Assembly (NCBI GenBank): GCA_963760405.1
Contig: CAVXCV010000006.1
Location: 62,001-126,000 of the forward strand
Source: RYN-230 sp963760405
Lineage (GTDB): Bacteria; Actinomycetota; Actinomycetes; Streptosporangiales; Streptosporangiaceae
Length of the DNA: 64,000 bases
Reading direction: 5' to 3'
Shown: piece by piece, positions 50,713 to 58,394 of the stretch
Position numbering within the stretch: the first letter of the stretch is position 1
Layout of the letters: each line of letters starts with the position of its first letter
The notes under the pieces: model-generated
Seen by the model: only the letters and a program-made list of their open reading frames with translations
What the model was told of the DNA's origin: nothing
Databases searched by the model: none
Made by a program: the position numbers and the translations under genes

Positions 50713-51740
50713 AGACTTCGTTGACTCCGTCAGGGAACTCGCCGCAAACGGCCGGGGGCGCGGGCGGAACGGCGGCCAGCAGCACGGCGGTGAGCAGCGG
50801 GACTACGGCAAGCGGCGGGACGGTGGTGAGCAGCGGCCGGATCAGGGTGGTACGCGAGTTCAACCGGGCGTACACGAACGTGATCGGCCTGCTGCGCAGC
50901 CGCTACCTGGACTCCGCGTACTCGCTGACCGAGGCCAGGCTGCTGTTCGAGCTGGCCCAGGCGGACCAGGCCGAGATCGCCGCGCTGCGCCAGGCGGTGG
51001 ACATCGACCCGGGGTACCTGAGCCGGATCCTGGCCCGGTTCGCCGCGGATGGCCTGATCACCCGGGAGCCATCTGCGGCGGACGCCCGGCGCCGGGTGAT
51101 CAGCCTGACCGAGACCGGCCGGGCCATCTTCCAACTGCTGGACCAGCGCTCCACCGAGCAGATCGCCGCGCTGCTCGGCCAGCTCAGTGACGCTGACGCC
51201 GGCCGGCTGACCGAGGCGATGGCGACGATCACGCAGCTGACCCGGCCGATACGGCCGCCCGCCGCGGTCCTGCTCCGGCCGCCGGAGCCAGGCGATCTCG
51301 GCTGGGTCATCCAGCGCAACGGCGCCCTGTACGCACAGGAGTACGGCTGGGACGCGAGCTACGAGGCGCTGGTGGCCCGGATCGTGGCAGACTTCGCGGG
51401 CCGCTCGGACCCGGGCGAGGCCGCCTGGATCGCCGAGCTGGACGGCGCTCCGGTGGGCTGCGTGTTCTGCATGCGGGACGGCGCGGCGACCGCGCGGCTG
51501 CGGCTGCTCCTGGTCGAGCCGCGGGCGCGTGGGCTGGGCCTGGGCGAGCGGCTGGTCACCGAGTGCCTGGCCTTCGCCCGCCGCGCGGGGTACGCGGAGA
51601 TCGTGCTGTGGACCAACGACGTGCTGGCCGCGGCACGGCGTATCTACCAGCGACAGGGGTTCGAGCTGGTCCGCTCCGAGCCGCAGCACAGCTTCGGGCA
51701 CGACCTGGTCAGCCAGGACTGGCGGCTGCCCCTGAGCTGA
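50706..51740 (+). CDS. MarR-GNAT fusion regulator/acetyltransferase
   Basis: 344 residues from ATG 50706. After a Ser/Thr/Gly linker (5-44), residues 48-180 are MarR: FNRAYTNVIGLLRSRYLDSA, AALRQAVDIDPGYLSRILAR and DARRRVISLTETGRAIFQLL (wing). Residues 188-344 are GNAT: AWIAELDGAPVGCVFCMRDG, LLLVEPRARGLGLGERLVTE (acetyl-CoA loop) and AARRIYQRQGFELVRSEPQH. This two-domain family is widespread. The GNAT part may modify a small molecule whose level is sensed by the MarR part. It is monocistronic. Confidence 0.92.
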   Translation: MSKTSLTPSGNSPQTAGGAGGTAASSTAVSSGTTASGGTVVSSGRIRVVREFNRAYTNVIGLLRSRYLDSAYSLTEARLLFELAQADQAEIAALRQAVDIDPGYLSRILARFAADGLITREPSAADARRRVISLTETGRAIFQLLDQRSTEQIAALLGQLSDADAGRLTEAMATITQLTRPIRPPAAVLLRPPEPGDLGWVIQRNGALYAQEYGWDASYEALVARIVADFAGRSDPGEAAWIAELDGAPVGCVFCMRDGAATARLRLLLVEPRARGLGLGERLVTECLAFARRAGYAEIVLWTNDVLAAARRIYQRQGFELVRSEPQHSFGHDLVSQDWRLPLS

Positions 51741-51767
51741 CCGTGCGGCAGGCTCAGCGCCGCCGGC

Positions 51768-52466
51768 TCAGCCTGGCTCGCCCGGGACGACCAGGCCCGT
51801 CTCGTAGGCCAGGATGACGGCCTGGACCCGGTCGCGCAGGCCCAGCTTGCTGAGCAGATGGCCGATGTGCGTCTTGACCGTGGCCTCGCTGACGAACAGG
51901 CTGCGGGCTATCTCCGCGTTGCTGTGCCCACGGGCCAGCAGCAGCAGGGTGTCCCGTTCCCGTGCGGTGAGCGAGGCAAGCCGGGACGGCGACGGCAGCG
52001 CCGCGGCGGGACGTCGCGCGAACGCCTCGATCAGCATCCGGGTCACGGTCGGCGCGAGCAGTGCGTCGCCCGCGGCCGCCGCGCGGACCGCGGCGACCAG
52101 GTCAGCCCGGGGCGCGTCCTTGAGCAGGAATCCGCTCGCCCCGGCCCGGAGCGCCTCGTAGACGTAGTCGTCGAGGTCGAACGTGGTCAGTATGACCACC
52201 TTCGGCCGGGTGAGCTCGCCCGTGGTGATCAGGCGGGTGGCTTCCAGCCCGTCCATGCCGGGCATCCGGATATCCATCAGCACCACGTCGGGTGAGTGAC
52301 TGGCCACTGCGGCCACCGCCTGGGCGCCATCAGCGGCCTCGCCGACCACGCTGATGCCGTCGGCCGCGTCGAGGATCACGCAGAACCCGGCACGGACCAG
52401 TTCCTGGTCGTCGACGACCAGCACCCGGATGGGGTCACCCACCGCACCGCTCACCGGGACACTCAC
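51768..52466 (-). CDS. Orphaned NarL/FixJ response regulator
   Basis: 232 residues. Receiver: VLVVDDQELVRAGF, phospho-Asp in VVLMDIRMPGMDG, ILTTFDLDDYV and FLLKDAPRADL; LuxR HTH: TARERDTLLLLARGHSNAEI with TVKTHIGHLLSKLGLRDRV. Its ATG overlaps by 4 bp the stop of a frame that still encodes the last 22 residues of a histidine kinase, but the body of that kinase is gone. It therefore lacks a local partner and may be cross-driven or non-functional. Confidence 0.92.
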   Translation of the reverse strand: MSVPVSGAVGDPIRVLVVDDQELVRAGFCVILDAADGISVVGEAADGAQAVAAVASHSPDVVLMDIRMPGMDGLEATRLITTGELTRPKVVILTTFDLDDYVYEALRAGASGFLLKDAPRADLVAAVRAAAAGDALLAPTVTRMLIEAFARRPAAALPSPSRLASLTARERDTLLLLARGHSNAEIARSLFVSEATVKTHIGHLLSKLGLRDRVQAVILAYETGLVVPGEPG

Positions 52467-52670
52467 TGGGCTGGCAGCCGGGCGGTCACGGCGAACCCGC
52501 CAGAGCCGGCCGGGCCGACGCTGAGGTGGCCGCCGCAGGACGCTGCCCGATGACCAGCAGCAGGGCCAGCCGGAACGGATGCAGCTGAGACCGGTAGACG
52601 AGCACCACCGCGACGTCCGCCACGGTAATGGCGAGCGCGACGATGAGGCCCTGGGCCCGCGCTGGAAGCC
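52463..52670 (-). pseudogene. Remnant of a sensor histidine kinase
   Basis: Two scraps remain. Residues SVGPAGSGGFAVTARLPAQ at 52463-52535 are the usual end of a NarL-type kinase ATPase domain, overlapping the response regulator start. Next to it, in another frame (about 52553-52670), is one or two membrane helices (GLIVALAITVADVAVVLVYR, HPFRLALLLVI) like the kinase sensor region. The HisKA box and most of the ATPase domain are deleted. Confidence 0.65.
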
Positions 52671-52783
52671 CGACGACCCCGGGCCATCAGCCTTTCCACG
52701 ACCCGATGGTACGGCGCGGGGCCGCCGGGCGGCATCTCCATGACTATTCCTGATGCTGGCCGTCCGCGGGCCCGAGCACGGCG

Positions 52784-53131
52784 CAGAGCCGCGTCGGCCC
52801 CGGCCAGCTCGCCGGTGACCGCACCGCCCCCGTCCACCGGCAGCAGCTGCAGCCGCAGTCCCTTCGCCCCGGCGATGTGCCGGTGCAGGGCGTGGCCGAA
52901 CACCTCAGTGGCCAGCGTCACCGCACCCCGCGCCCGGAGTACCTCGCACAGCAGCTCCAGCCCCTGGCTGAAACCGGCGCAGACCACGATGCGATCGGCC
53001 GTCACCGCCACCCCGCGGGCCCGGGACAGGTACTCGGCCAGGGCGGTGCGGAGTTGCGGGAGACCGCGCGGGTCGGCGTAGCCGAGTGTGTCCGGAGGCG
53101 CCGCGCCGAGCGCCCGCCGGGCCGCGATTCC
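52784..53131 (-). pseudogene. Fragment of a MocR/PdxR-type aminotransferase regulator
   Basis: About 115 codons match the aminotransferase half of MocR proteins: AARRALGAAPPDTLGYADPR, GLPQLRTALAEYLSRARGVA, DRIVVCAGFSQGLELLCEVL, ATEVFGHALHRHIAGAKGLR and LLPVDGGGAVTGELAGADA. The N-terminal GntR HTH and the rest of the PLP domain, including the Schiff-base Lys, are missing at both sides, so it cannot be functional. It lies head to head with an AhpD-like gene, a common neighbour of intact MocR genes. Confidence 0.75.
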
Positions 53132-53591
53132 CGTCCGGCTCGACTTCGACGCGCACGCGCCAGCGTTCGCCCGCGCGATGACCCGGCTGGACCAGGCGGC
53201 CACCAGGCAGCTCGACGAGGTCGACTTCGACCACCGGCTACGGGAGCTGGTGCGGATCCGCGCCTCGCAGCTCAACGGCTGTGCCTACTGCATCGACATG
53301 CACTCCATCGACGCCCGCGCGGTGGGTGAGACCGAGCAGCGCCTGTACGCCCTCCCGGCCTGGCGCGAGACGCCGTTTTTCACTGACCGGGAGCGCGCCG
53401 CGCTGGCCTTCACCGAATCGGTGACGCTGCTGGCCCAGACGCACGTGCCGGCGCAGGCCTATGCGGAGGCCGCCGCCGTGTTCACCGAGGCCGAGATGGC
53501 TGCCCTGGTCAGCCTGGTGGTGGCGATCAACGCCTGGAACGCGATCGGGGTCAGCACCCGGGCCTGGGCACCTGGCTCGTACCAGCCGTAA
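53088..53591 (+). CDS. AhpD-like carboxymuconolactone decarboxylase-family protein
   Basis: 167 residues. The AhpD core is intact: RLRELVRIRASQLNGCAYCI with the CxxC pair, followed by DMHSIDARAVGETEQRLYAL, and helices FFTDRERAALAFTESVTLLA and MAALVSLVVAINAWNAIGVS. It is probably a small alkylhydroperoxide-type disulfide reductase. The GTG at 53088 lies within the MocR fragment, and the first 20 residues (SGGAAPSARRAAIPV) look like junction sequence, so the native 5' end may have been replaced by the deletion. Confidence 0.82.
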   Translation: MSGGAAPSARRAAIPVRLDFDAHAPAFARAMTRLDQAATRQLDEVDFDHRLRELVRIRASQLNGCAYCIDMHSIDARAVGETEQRLYALPAWRETPFFTDRERAALAFTESVTLLAQTHVPAQAYAEAAAVFTEAEMAALVSLVVAINAWNAIGVSTRAWAPGSYQP

Positions 53592-53745
53592 CGTGCGGGC
53601 ACGGTGGAGGTCTCGGGTGGCCGCGGCGGGATCGGCAAGGCACGGCCGGTCCCGGGGCCGGCCCGGGGCCTGGCGCGGGCCGGGGCCCGGGGAAACCCGG
53701 CCCGGGACTACCATCGTGGTGGCGCACACTCGAAGGTTAAGGATC

Positions 53746-54320
53746 ATGCCGGGAACTGACTTGCGGCCAGTGCAGGCCGTACCGCGTGCACCGGGCAGGC
53801 GCACCCGCCGGCGCACCCAGGTCGGCGCGCAGCGGGTTATACCGCGGGCCTGGCCCGCGCCGCCCGGGTAGCCCTGCTGGCCTGCCTGGCAGCGGCCGGG
53901 CTGGCTGGCTGCTACGCCCGGGCCAGTGCGGCCCCTACGTCCATCGCGATCGGCACGGCCTACGTGCCGCTACCTTCCGTGCCCGGGAAGACCGTCGCCT
54001 ACCTGGTTATCCGGAACAACAGCAGCAAAGCTGACCGGCTCATCGCCGCCCGCACCAGCGTCGGCGGCCTGGTCACCTTCCGCGCGCTGGCCAGCGGCCA
54101 CAGCACGGCGATGCACACCATCCCGGCGATCAACGTGCAGGCCGACAGCATCGTCCGGCTGATTCCGGACGGCATGCACCTGCTGATCACCGGCGCGCGG
54201 CCGATGCATGGCGGCAAGGACATCAAGCTGACCCTGGTCTTCGCCCGGGCCGGCGCCGTGTCCGTGGAAGCTCAGGTGACGGACCCGCAGACCGGCGGCA
54301 GCAGCTACTTCCTCAACTGA
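53746..54320 (+). CDS. PCuAC-type copper chaperone/lipoprotein with a frameshift in the leader
   Basis: The exported domain is clear: VPGKTVAYLVIRNNSSKADR, TSVGGLVTFRALASGHSTAM with HTIP, and RLIPDGMHLLITGARPMHG, the Met/His copper-site blocks of PCu(A)C proteins. Just upstream in frame is a signal peptide with lipobox (ARVALLACLAAAGLAGC), but that frame has no start codon after a stop at 53757. The ATG at 53746, with AAGGA before it, lies one base off (lost base near 53830-53860). GTG 53964 alone would lack the signal. It is likely exported for copper delivery to cytochrome oxidase if intact. Confidence 0.7.
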
Positions 54321-54334
54321 CGCCGGGTCGCCGC

Positions 54335-54709
54335 GTGGATCTCCTCTATCACATCGCCGCCGCCCAGGACTGGGCCCAGGCGCAGCGGGACGGCGAGTAC
54401 CGGATGTCCACCCGCGGCCGGTCCCTGGCTGAGGAGGGCTTCATCCACGCGAGCACGGCCGGCCAGGTCGCGCCCGTGGCGAACGCGTTCTACGCCGATG
54501 ACCATGACCTGCTCCTGCTGGTGCTGGACCCGCGGCGGATCCAGCCGGAGGTCCGCTACGAGCAGGTGCCCGGCTGGGCCGAGCCGTTCCCGCACATCTA
54601 CGGACCGCTGAACACCAGCGCGGTACTGCGCGCCGTGCGGCTGGAGCGGGACGCGGCCGGGCGGTTCTTGTTCCCGGCCGGCGCCGACGGCCGCCATGAC
54701 CAGCCCTGA
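54335..54709 (+). CDS. DUF952-domain protein
   Basis: 124 residues from a GTG start. It shows the family pattern YHIAAAQDWAQAQRDGEYRM, SLAEEGFIHASTAGQVAPVA, LLLLVLDPRRIQPEVRYEQV and FPHIYGPLNTSAVLRAVRLE, with conserved His in FIHAS and HIYGPL. Function is unknown. It starts 14 bp after the PCuAC gene and may share its transcript. Confidence 0.9.
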   Translation: MDLLYHIAAAQDWAQAQRDGEYRMSTRGRSLAEEGFIHASTAGQVAPVANAFYADDHDLLLLVLDPRRIQPEVRYEQVPGWAEPFPHIYGPLNTSAVLRAVRLERDAAGRFLFPAGADGRHDQP

Positions 54710-54786
54710 CCAGCCCCGGCCGTTCGCGGCAGGCCGGGATCCGGGGTGGGCTGGCTGGACTTCCCGGCCGGGGTGATGATGCGGCT

Positions 54787-55749
54787 ATGGCGTTGTCCAC
54801 GGCGTTCACAGAGTTGTTCTCGTTGCAGCACCCGATCGCGCTGGCACCCATGGGCGGGTCGGCTGGTGGTGCGCTGGCGGCGGCCGTCTCTAACGGTGGC
54901 GGGCTGGGGCTGCTCGGCGGAGGCAGCGGGAATCGGGACTGGCTGGACCGCGAGCTGCCGGTCGTTGCGGAGGGCACCAGCAAACCGTGGGGGGTCGGAT
55001 TCCAGAGCTGGGCAATTGACCTCGGCACGGTCGAGCGCGCCCTGGAGATGAGGCCAAGGGCCGTGATGTTGTCCTTTGGCGACCCCTACGCGTTCGCGGG
55101 ACCCATTCGCGAGGCCGGCGCGGCGCTGATCATCCAGGTCACCGACCTCGCGGAAGCCAGGCAAGCGGTGGATCTCGGCGCCGATGTCATCGTGGCGCAG
55201 GGAACCGAAAGCGGTGGGCATGGCGCCCGGCGCGGGCGGTCTACCTTGTCGTTCGTGCCGGTCGTGGTGGACCTGGCGGCACCAACACCGGTGCTGGCCG
55301 CCGGCGGGATCGCCGATGGGCGGGGGGTGGCTGCGGCCCTGGCTCTTGGTGCTGCCGGGGCGCTCATCGGGACCCGCTTCCAGGCCACGGCCGAGGCACT
55401 TGCCAGTCCCTCGATCAAGAAGGCGATCGTCGAGGGACGTGGCGAGGACACCGAGCGCAGCACTGTGCTGGACATCGCCCGGGGCTCCCGGTGGCCAGCC
55501 AGATACTCAGCCCGCACCCTCGGCCACCCGTTCCTCGATCAATGGCGGGGCCGGGAGGAGGAACTCGCCTCGGACCCTGACGCCAAGCGGGCGTATCGGG
55601 ACGGCGTGGCGCGAGGCGACCTGCTCCCGCTACCGGTGTGGGCCAGCGAGGCGATCGACCTCATCAACGACCTGCCATCCGCGGCCGATCTTGTTGGTGC
55701 CCTCGCTGCGCAGGCCGAGGACGCGCTGGCCCGGGCGGCCAGGCGCTGA
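54787..55749 (+). CDS. Nitronate monooxygenase (2-nitropropane dioxygenase family)
   Basis: 320 residues. FMN TIM barrel: HPIALAPMGGSAGGALAAAV at the start, GLGLLGGGSGN, VGFQSWAI, the phosphate-side AQGTESGGHGARRGRSTLSF with the conserved His, VLAAGGIADGRGVAAALALG and GALIGTRFQATAEALASPSI. It oxidises nitronates, detoxifying propionate-3-nitronate and similar compounds. Third codon positions look slightly less GC-rich than in neighbours (several TTG, GTT and TCT codons), a weak hint of later acquisition. Confidence 0.92.
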   Translation: MALSTAFTELFSLQHPIALAPMGGSAGGALAAAVSNGGGLGLLGGGSGNRDWLDRELPVVAEGTSKPWGVGFQSWAIDLGTVERALEMRPRAVMLSFGDPYAFAGPIREAGAALIIQVTDLAEARQAVDLGADVIVAQGTESGGHGARRGRSTLSFVPVVVDLAAPTPVLAAGGIADGRGVAAALALGAAGALIGTRFQATAEALASPSIKKAIVEGRGEDTERSTVLDIARGSRWPARYSARTLGHPFLDQWRGREEELASDPDAKRAYRDGVARGDLLPLPVWASEAIDLINDLPSAADLVGALAAQAEDALARAARR

Positions 55750-55805
55750 CCGTCCCGGCCTGCTGTGGTCACTGGGCGACGGCCGGCATTTGGTTCTGCG
55801 CGGTT

Positions 55806-55819
55806 CACGACATATCGTG
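55806..55819. promoter_or_regulatory. CACGA-CATA-TCGTG inverted repeat
   Basis: Perfect 5-bp arms around CATA, about 95 bp before the DUF1707 gene at 55914 and just before the 42-bp duplication. This is probably an operator or promoter-associated site in an AT-richer patch; the binding protein is unknown. Confidence 0.45.
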
Positions 55820-55829
55820 TTGCCCACAA

Positions 55830-55913
55830 GGCTGGGCCCCGGCACACCGGGGATCCTCATCCGGAGGACCTGGCTGGGCCCCGGGACACCGGGGATCCTC
55901 ATCCGGAGGACCT
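55830..55913. repeat. 42-bp tandem duplication carrying the ribosome site of a DUF1707 gene
   Basis: Two copies of a 42-bp unit (55830-55871 and 55872-55913) differ at one position. Each ends in CATCCGGAGGACCT; the second copy places GGAGG four bases before the ATG at 55914. The first copy therefore holds a complete but unused ribosome site. Confidence 0.92.
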
Positions 55914-56501
55914 ATGGTGACGCAGGACGACGTGCAGCTCAGCGAGGCCGAACGGGAAGCGGCCGTTTTCCGGCTACGGGAAAATTTCGCCGCAGGGCTC
56001 AGCGCCACTGAATTCCAGCAGCGGCTGGAGGCGGTGTTCGCCGCGGATACCCGTAGTGACCTGGCCACAGCCACCGCGGACCTGCCGCACGGCGGGCTCG
56101 CCGCCGCGAACCCGCGGTACGGCGCGGCCCGGACCTGGCCGCCGCGCGGGCGCGGGCGGATCACCGTGCCCGGCGCCCGGCTGGCGTACCGCGTCATGCT
56201 GATCAGCAGCGTGGTCACGCTGGGCGGCTTCGCCGCCTGCTGGCTGCTGCTGTCCCTGCTCCTGCTGCACGGCCACGTACTGGCCGCGTCGTTGATCGTG
56301 CTGGCCATCCTGGCTGGCCTGATCGGCGGTGCCGCCCTGGGCCTGGCCTGGACCGTGCGCCGTCTCTGGCAGCGCGCCGCGTGGCTGGAGGCACTGCCAC
56401 TGCTGGCCGGGCAGCCCTGGCTCAGCCGTGCGATATGGGCCGCGCGCGCGCTGATCAGGGGCCGCAGTATGTGGGAGGCCCGCGCCCGGCTCCGGGCCTG
56501 A
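55914..56501 (+). CDS. DUF1707 protein with two membrane helices
   Basis: 195 residues. DUF1707 at 8-60 (SEAEREAAVFRLRENFAAGL, SATEFQQRLEAVFAADTRSD), a basic linker, then two hydrophobic helices (VMLISSVVTLGGFAACWLLL, VLAASLIVLAILAGLIGGAA). The tail is amphipathic and Arg-rich. Unlike the DUF1707 protein at 30033 it has no LiaF-like domain. It is probably membrane-tethered, of unknown function. Confidence 0.87.
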   Translation: MVTQDDVQLSEAEREAAVFRLRENFAAGLSATEFQQRLEAVFAADTRSDLATATADLPHGGLAAANPRYGAARTWPPRGRGRITVPGARLAYRVMLISSVVTLGGFAACWLLLSLLLLHGHVLAASLIVLAILAGLIGGAALGLAWTVRRLWQRAAWLEALPLLAGQPWLSRAIWAARALIRGRSMWEARARLRA

Positions 56502-56572
56502 TCAGCTCAGTCAGCGCGGCTCAGCCGGACCAGCCGCTGGCGTCCGGCCGCTGGACGCCGCGCGGGCGAAGC

Positions 56573-56612
56573 GTGCGCCGAAACCGCTGCAGGCGCGACG
56601 GTTTCGGCACAC
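56573..56612. terminator. Strong hairpin between DUF1707 and dnaN genes
   Basis: GTGCGCCGAAACCG (56573-56586) pairs with CGGTTTCGGCACAC (56599-56612), a 14-bp stem with one mismatch and a 12-base loop. It is the only strong structure in the 152-bp gap between convergent genes and is a good bidirectional terminator candidate. Confidence 0.75.
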
Positions 56613-56653
56613 AGTTTGGCGGCCGGGGCTTCGCGGGCCGGGCCTGTCCGCGA

Positions 56654-57997
56654 TCAGCTGTGGCCGACGGCGCGCAAGGGCACGACCAGGTAGCGGAACG
56701 CGGGCACCTGCTCCGCGTCCTGCTGACCGGATTCCGGCGGCACCCGGGTGATCAGCGCGGGCTTGGCCGGGCTGGTGAACTCCAGCCGGACCAGCCCCGG
56801 GTCCGCGGGCTGGTCCGGGTCCGGGGAGGCTGAGCCGCCGGCCGGCTCCCCCTGCCCGCCGCCGCCCCCGCCCGGGCCCGTGGCCGCGGCGGTGAGCCCG
56901 TCGAGCAGGTAGTGCGGGTTGAACGCGATGACCGGCTGGTCGCCGCGGAACTCGGCAGGTAGCGTCTCCACCGCCCGGGCGCGGCCCTCAGTCTGCGCCT
57001 CGATGACGACCTTCGCGGAGTCGAACGTGAGCCGGACCGGGCTGGCCCGGTCGGCGACCAGCGAAACCCGCCGGACCGCCTCGGTGAACGGGATGACCGG
57101 CAGTTCCGCCTGGCAGCCGAACTCGGCCGGGAACCGGGCCCGGTACCTGATGAACTCCCCGCCGATCAGCCTCGCGGTCAGCCGCCGGCCGCCGGTGGCG
57201 AAGCTGATCATGCCTTCGGCGGGCCGGGGCTCACCGCCCCGGCCGCTGGGCCGCGCCGCACCACTGCCCGCAGGCCCGGCGGCACCCGCAGGCCCGGCGG
57301 CACCCGCCGCTGGCCTGCTGGCAGGGCCGGCGGTCTGCGCCGGGATCTCGAACGCCACTGACACCGGGGTACCCGGGGCCATCGCCCGGGCCGCATCCGC
57401 CAGGGTCCGGGCGGGCACCAGGGCCGCCGCCCGCAGGTCCGGCCGGGCCGGCTTCCACGGCACCTCCCGGACCGCCAGCCGGTACCGGTCGGTCGCGGCC
57501 AGCGTCAGCATCCCGCCGTCGATGTCCAGGCACACCCCGGTGAGCATGGGCAGCGTGTCGTCCCGGCTGGCCGCCGGGCCGACCTGGGCGATGGCCGCAG
57601 CGAGCAGCCCGCCGTCCACCGTGCCCGCCAGCGGCGGCGACGGCGGCAGCGACGGGTACTCCTCAGCGGGCAGCGCGACCAGGGTGAACTCCGCGCTGCC
57701 GCAGATGAGGTTGACCACATCGGCGTCCGAGATGAATTCCGCCGCCTGCGCGGGCAGGCTGCGGATGATCTCGGTGAGCAGCCGACCGGGCACGATCACG
57801 ATGCCCGGCTCAGCTATCTCAGCGTCGATCCGCGCGCTCGCGGACACCTCGTAATCAAAACAGGACAGGGTCAGCCCGTCCTCGTCCGCCGCCAGGCGCA
57901 GCCCGGACAGCACCGGTACCACTGGGCGGGTCGGCAATGCGCGCGCCACCCAGGCCAGGGCGTCCGCCAGCGCATCCCGTTCGACCCGGAACTTCAT
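56654..57997 (-). CDS. dnaN: DNA polymerase III beta subunit (sliding clamp) with two low-complexity insertions
   Basis: 447 residues from ATG 57997 (MKFRVERDALADALAWVARA). Three clamp domains are recognisable: ALPTRPVVPVLSGLRLAADE, DDTLPMLTGVCLDIDGGMLT with ATDRYRLAVREV, and the C-terminal FNPHYLLDGL and FRYLVVPLRAVG. Two insertions are unusual: a Gly/Ala/Pro stretch of about 40 residues after VSVAFEIPAQ, and a Gly-rich stretch with SPDPDQPADPG near the end; normal clamps are about 370-380 residues. No dnaA, recF or gyr genes are adjacent, so it may be a second copy. Confidence 0.88.
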   Translation of the reverse strand: MKFRVERDALADALAWVARALPTRPVVPVLSGLRLAADEDGLTLSCFDYEVSASARIDAEIAEPGIVIVPGRLLTEIIRSLPAQAAEFISDADVVNLICGSAEFTLVALPAEEYPSLPPSPPLAGTVDGGLLAAAIAQVGPAASRDDTLPMLTGVCLDIDGGMLTLAATDRYRLAVREVPWKPARPDLRAAALVPARTLADAARAMAPGTPVSVAFEIPAQTAGPASRPAAGAAGPAGAAGPAGSGAARPSGRGGEPRPAEGMISFATGGRRLTARLIGGEFIRYRARFPAEFGCQAELPVIPFTEAVRRVSLVADRASPVRLTFDSAKVVIEAQTEGRARAVETLPAEFRGDQPVIAFNPHYLLDGLTAAATGPGGGGGGQGEPAGGSASPDPDQPADPGLVRLEFTSPAKPALITRVPPESGQQDAEQVPAFRYLVVPLRAVGHS

Positions 57998-58049
57998 CTG
58001 TATGCCTTCCACGTATCCAATACCGCTAGTCCCGATACTGGCACGCCCT

Positions 58050-58079
58050 GCCGACAACTACAGGGCCGACAACTACAGG
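58050..58079. repeat. Two tandem copies of a 15-bp unit (GCCGACAACTACAGG)
   Basis: Two perfect copies lie in the 123-bp gap between the start of dnaN (57997, minus strand) and the end of the DUF6295 gene. They are noncoding, and again have the 15-bp period seen elsewhere in the window. Confidence 0.9.
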
Positions 58080-58120
58080 GCCGGCACCCCCGGCCCGCGC
58101 AACCCCGGGGCCGGCGGGAG

Positions 58121-58381
58121 TCAGGCCATCCCGGGCGGTACCGACCCGAGCGTGGCCTCGATGGCCGCGGCGAGCGCCCGCGCCGACTCCGCGGTCAGCT
58201 CCACCGCCACCCGCGCGGACGGCCCCTGGGCCGGGTTGCGGAAGTCGATGTTCAGGGTGTGCTCGGCTGGCGCGTGCACTGGGTGATCGAAGTAGACCGT
58301 GGCCTCGCTGACCGCGAACCAGCCCGCCGCGCCCTTGCCGCTCCCGGTGACATCCACTTTCTCAGTGAGGTACGTGCACAT
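58121..58381 (-). CDS. DUF6295-family small protein
   Basis: 86 residues: MCTYLTEKVDVTGSGKGAAG, WFAVSEATVYFDHPVHAPAE, HTLNIDFRNPAQGPSARVAV. The pattern matches DUF6295, a small conserved actinobacterial family of unknown role. It lies 13 bp downstream of the dienelactone-hydrolase gene on the same strand, so the two are likely co-expressed and may work together. Confidence 0.85.
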   Translation of the reverse strand: MCTYLTEKVDVTGSGKGAAGWFAVSEATVYFDHPVHAPAEHTLNIDFRNPAQGPSARVAVELTAESARALAAAIEATLGSVPPGMA

Positions 58382-58394
58382 GGCTGATGTCCTC

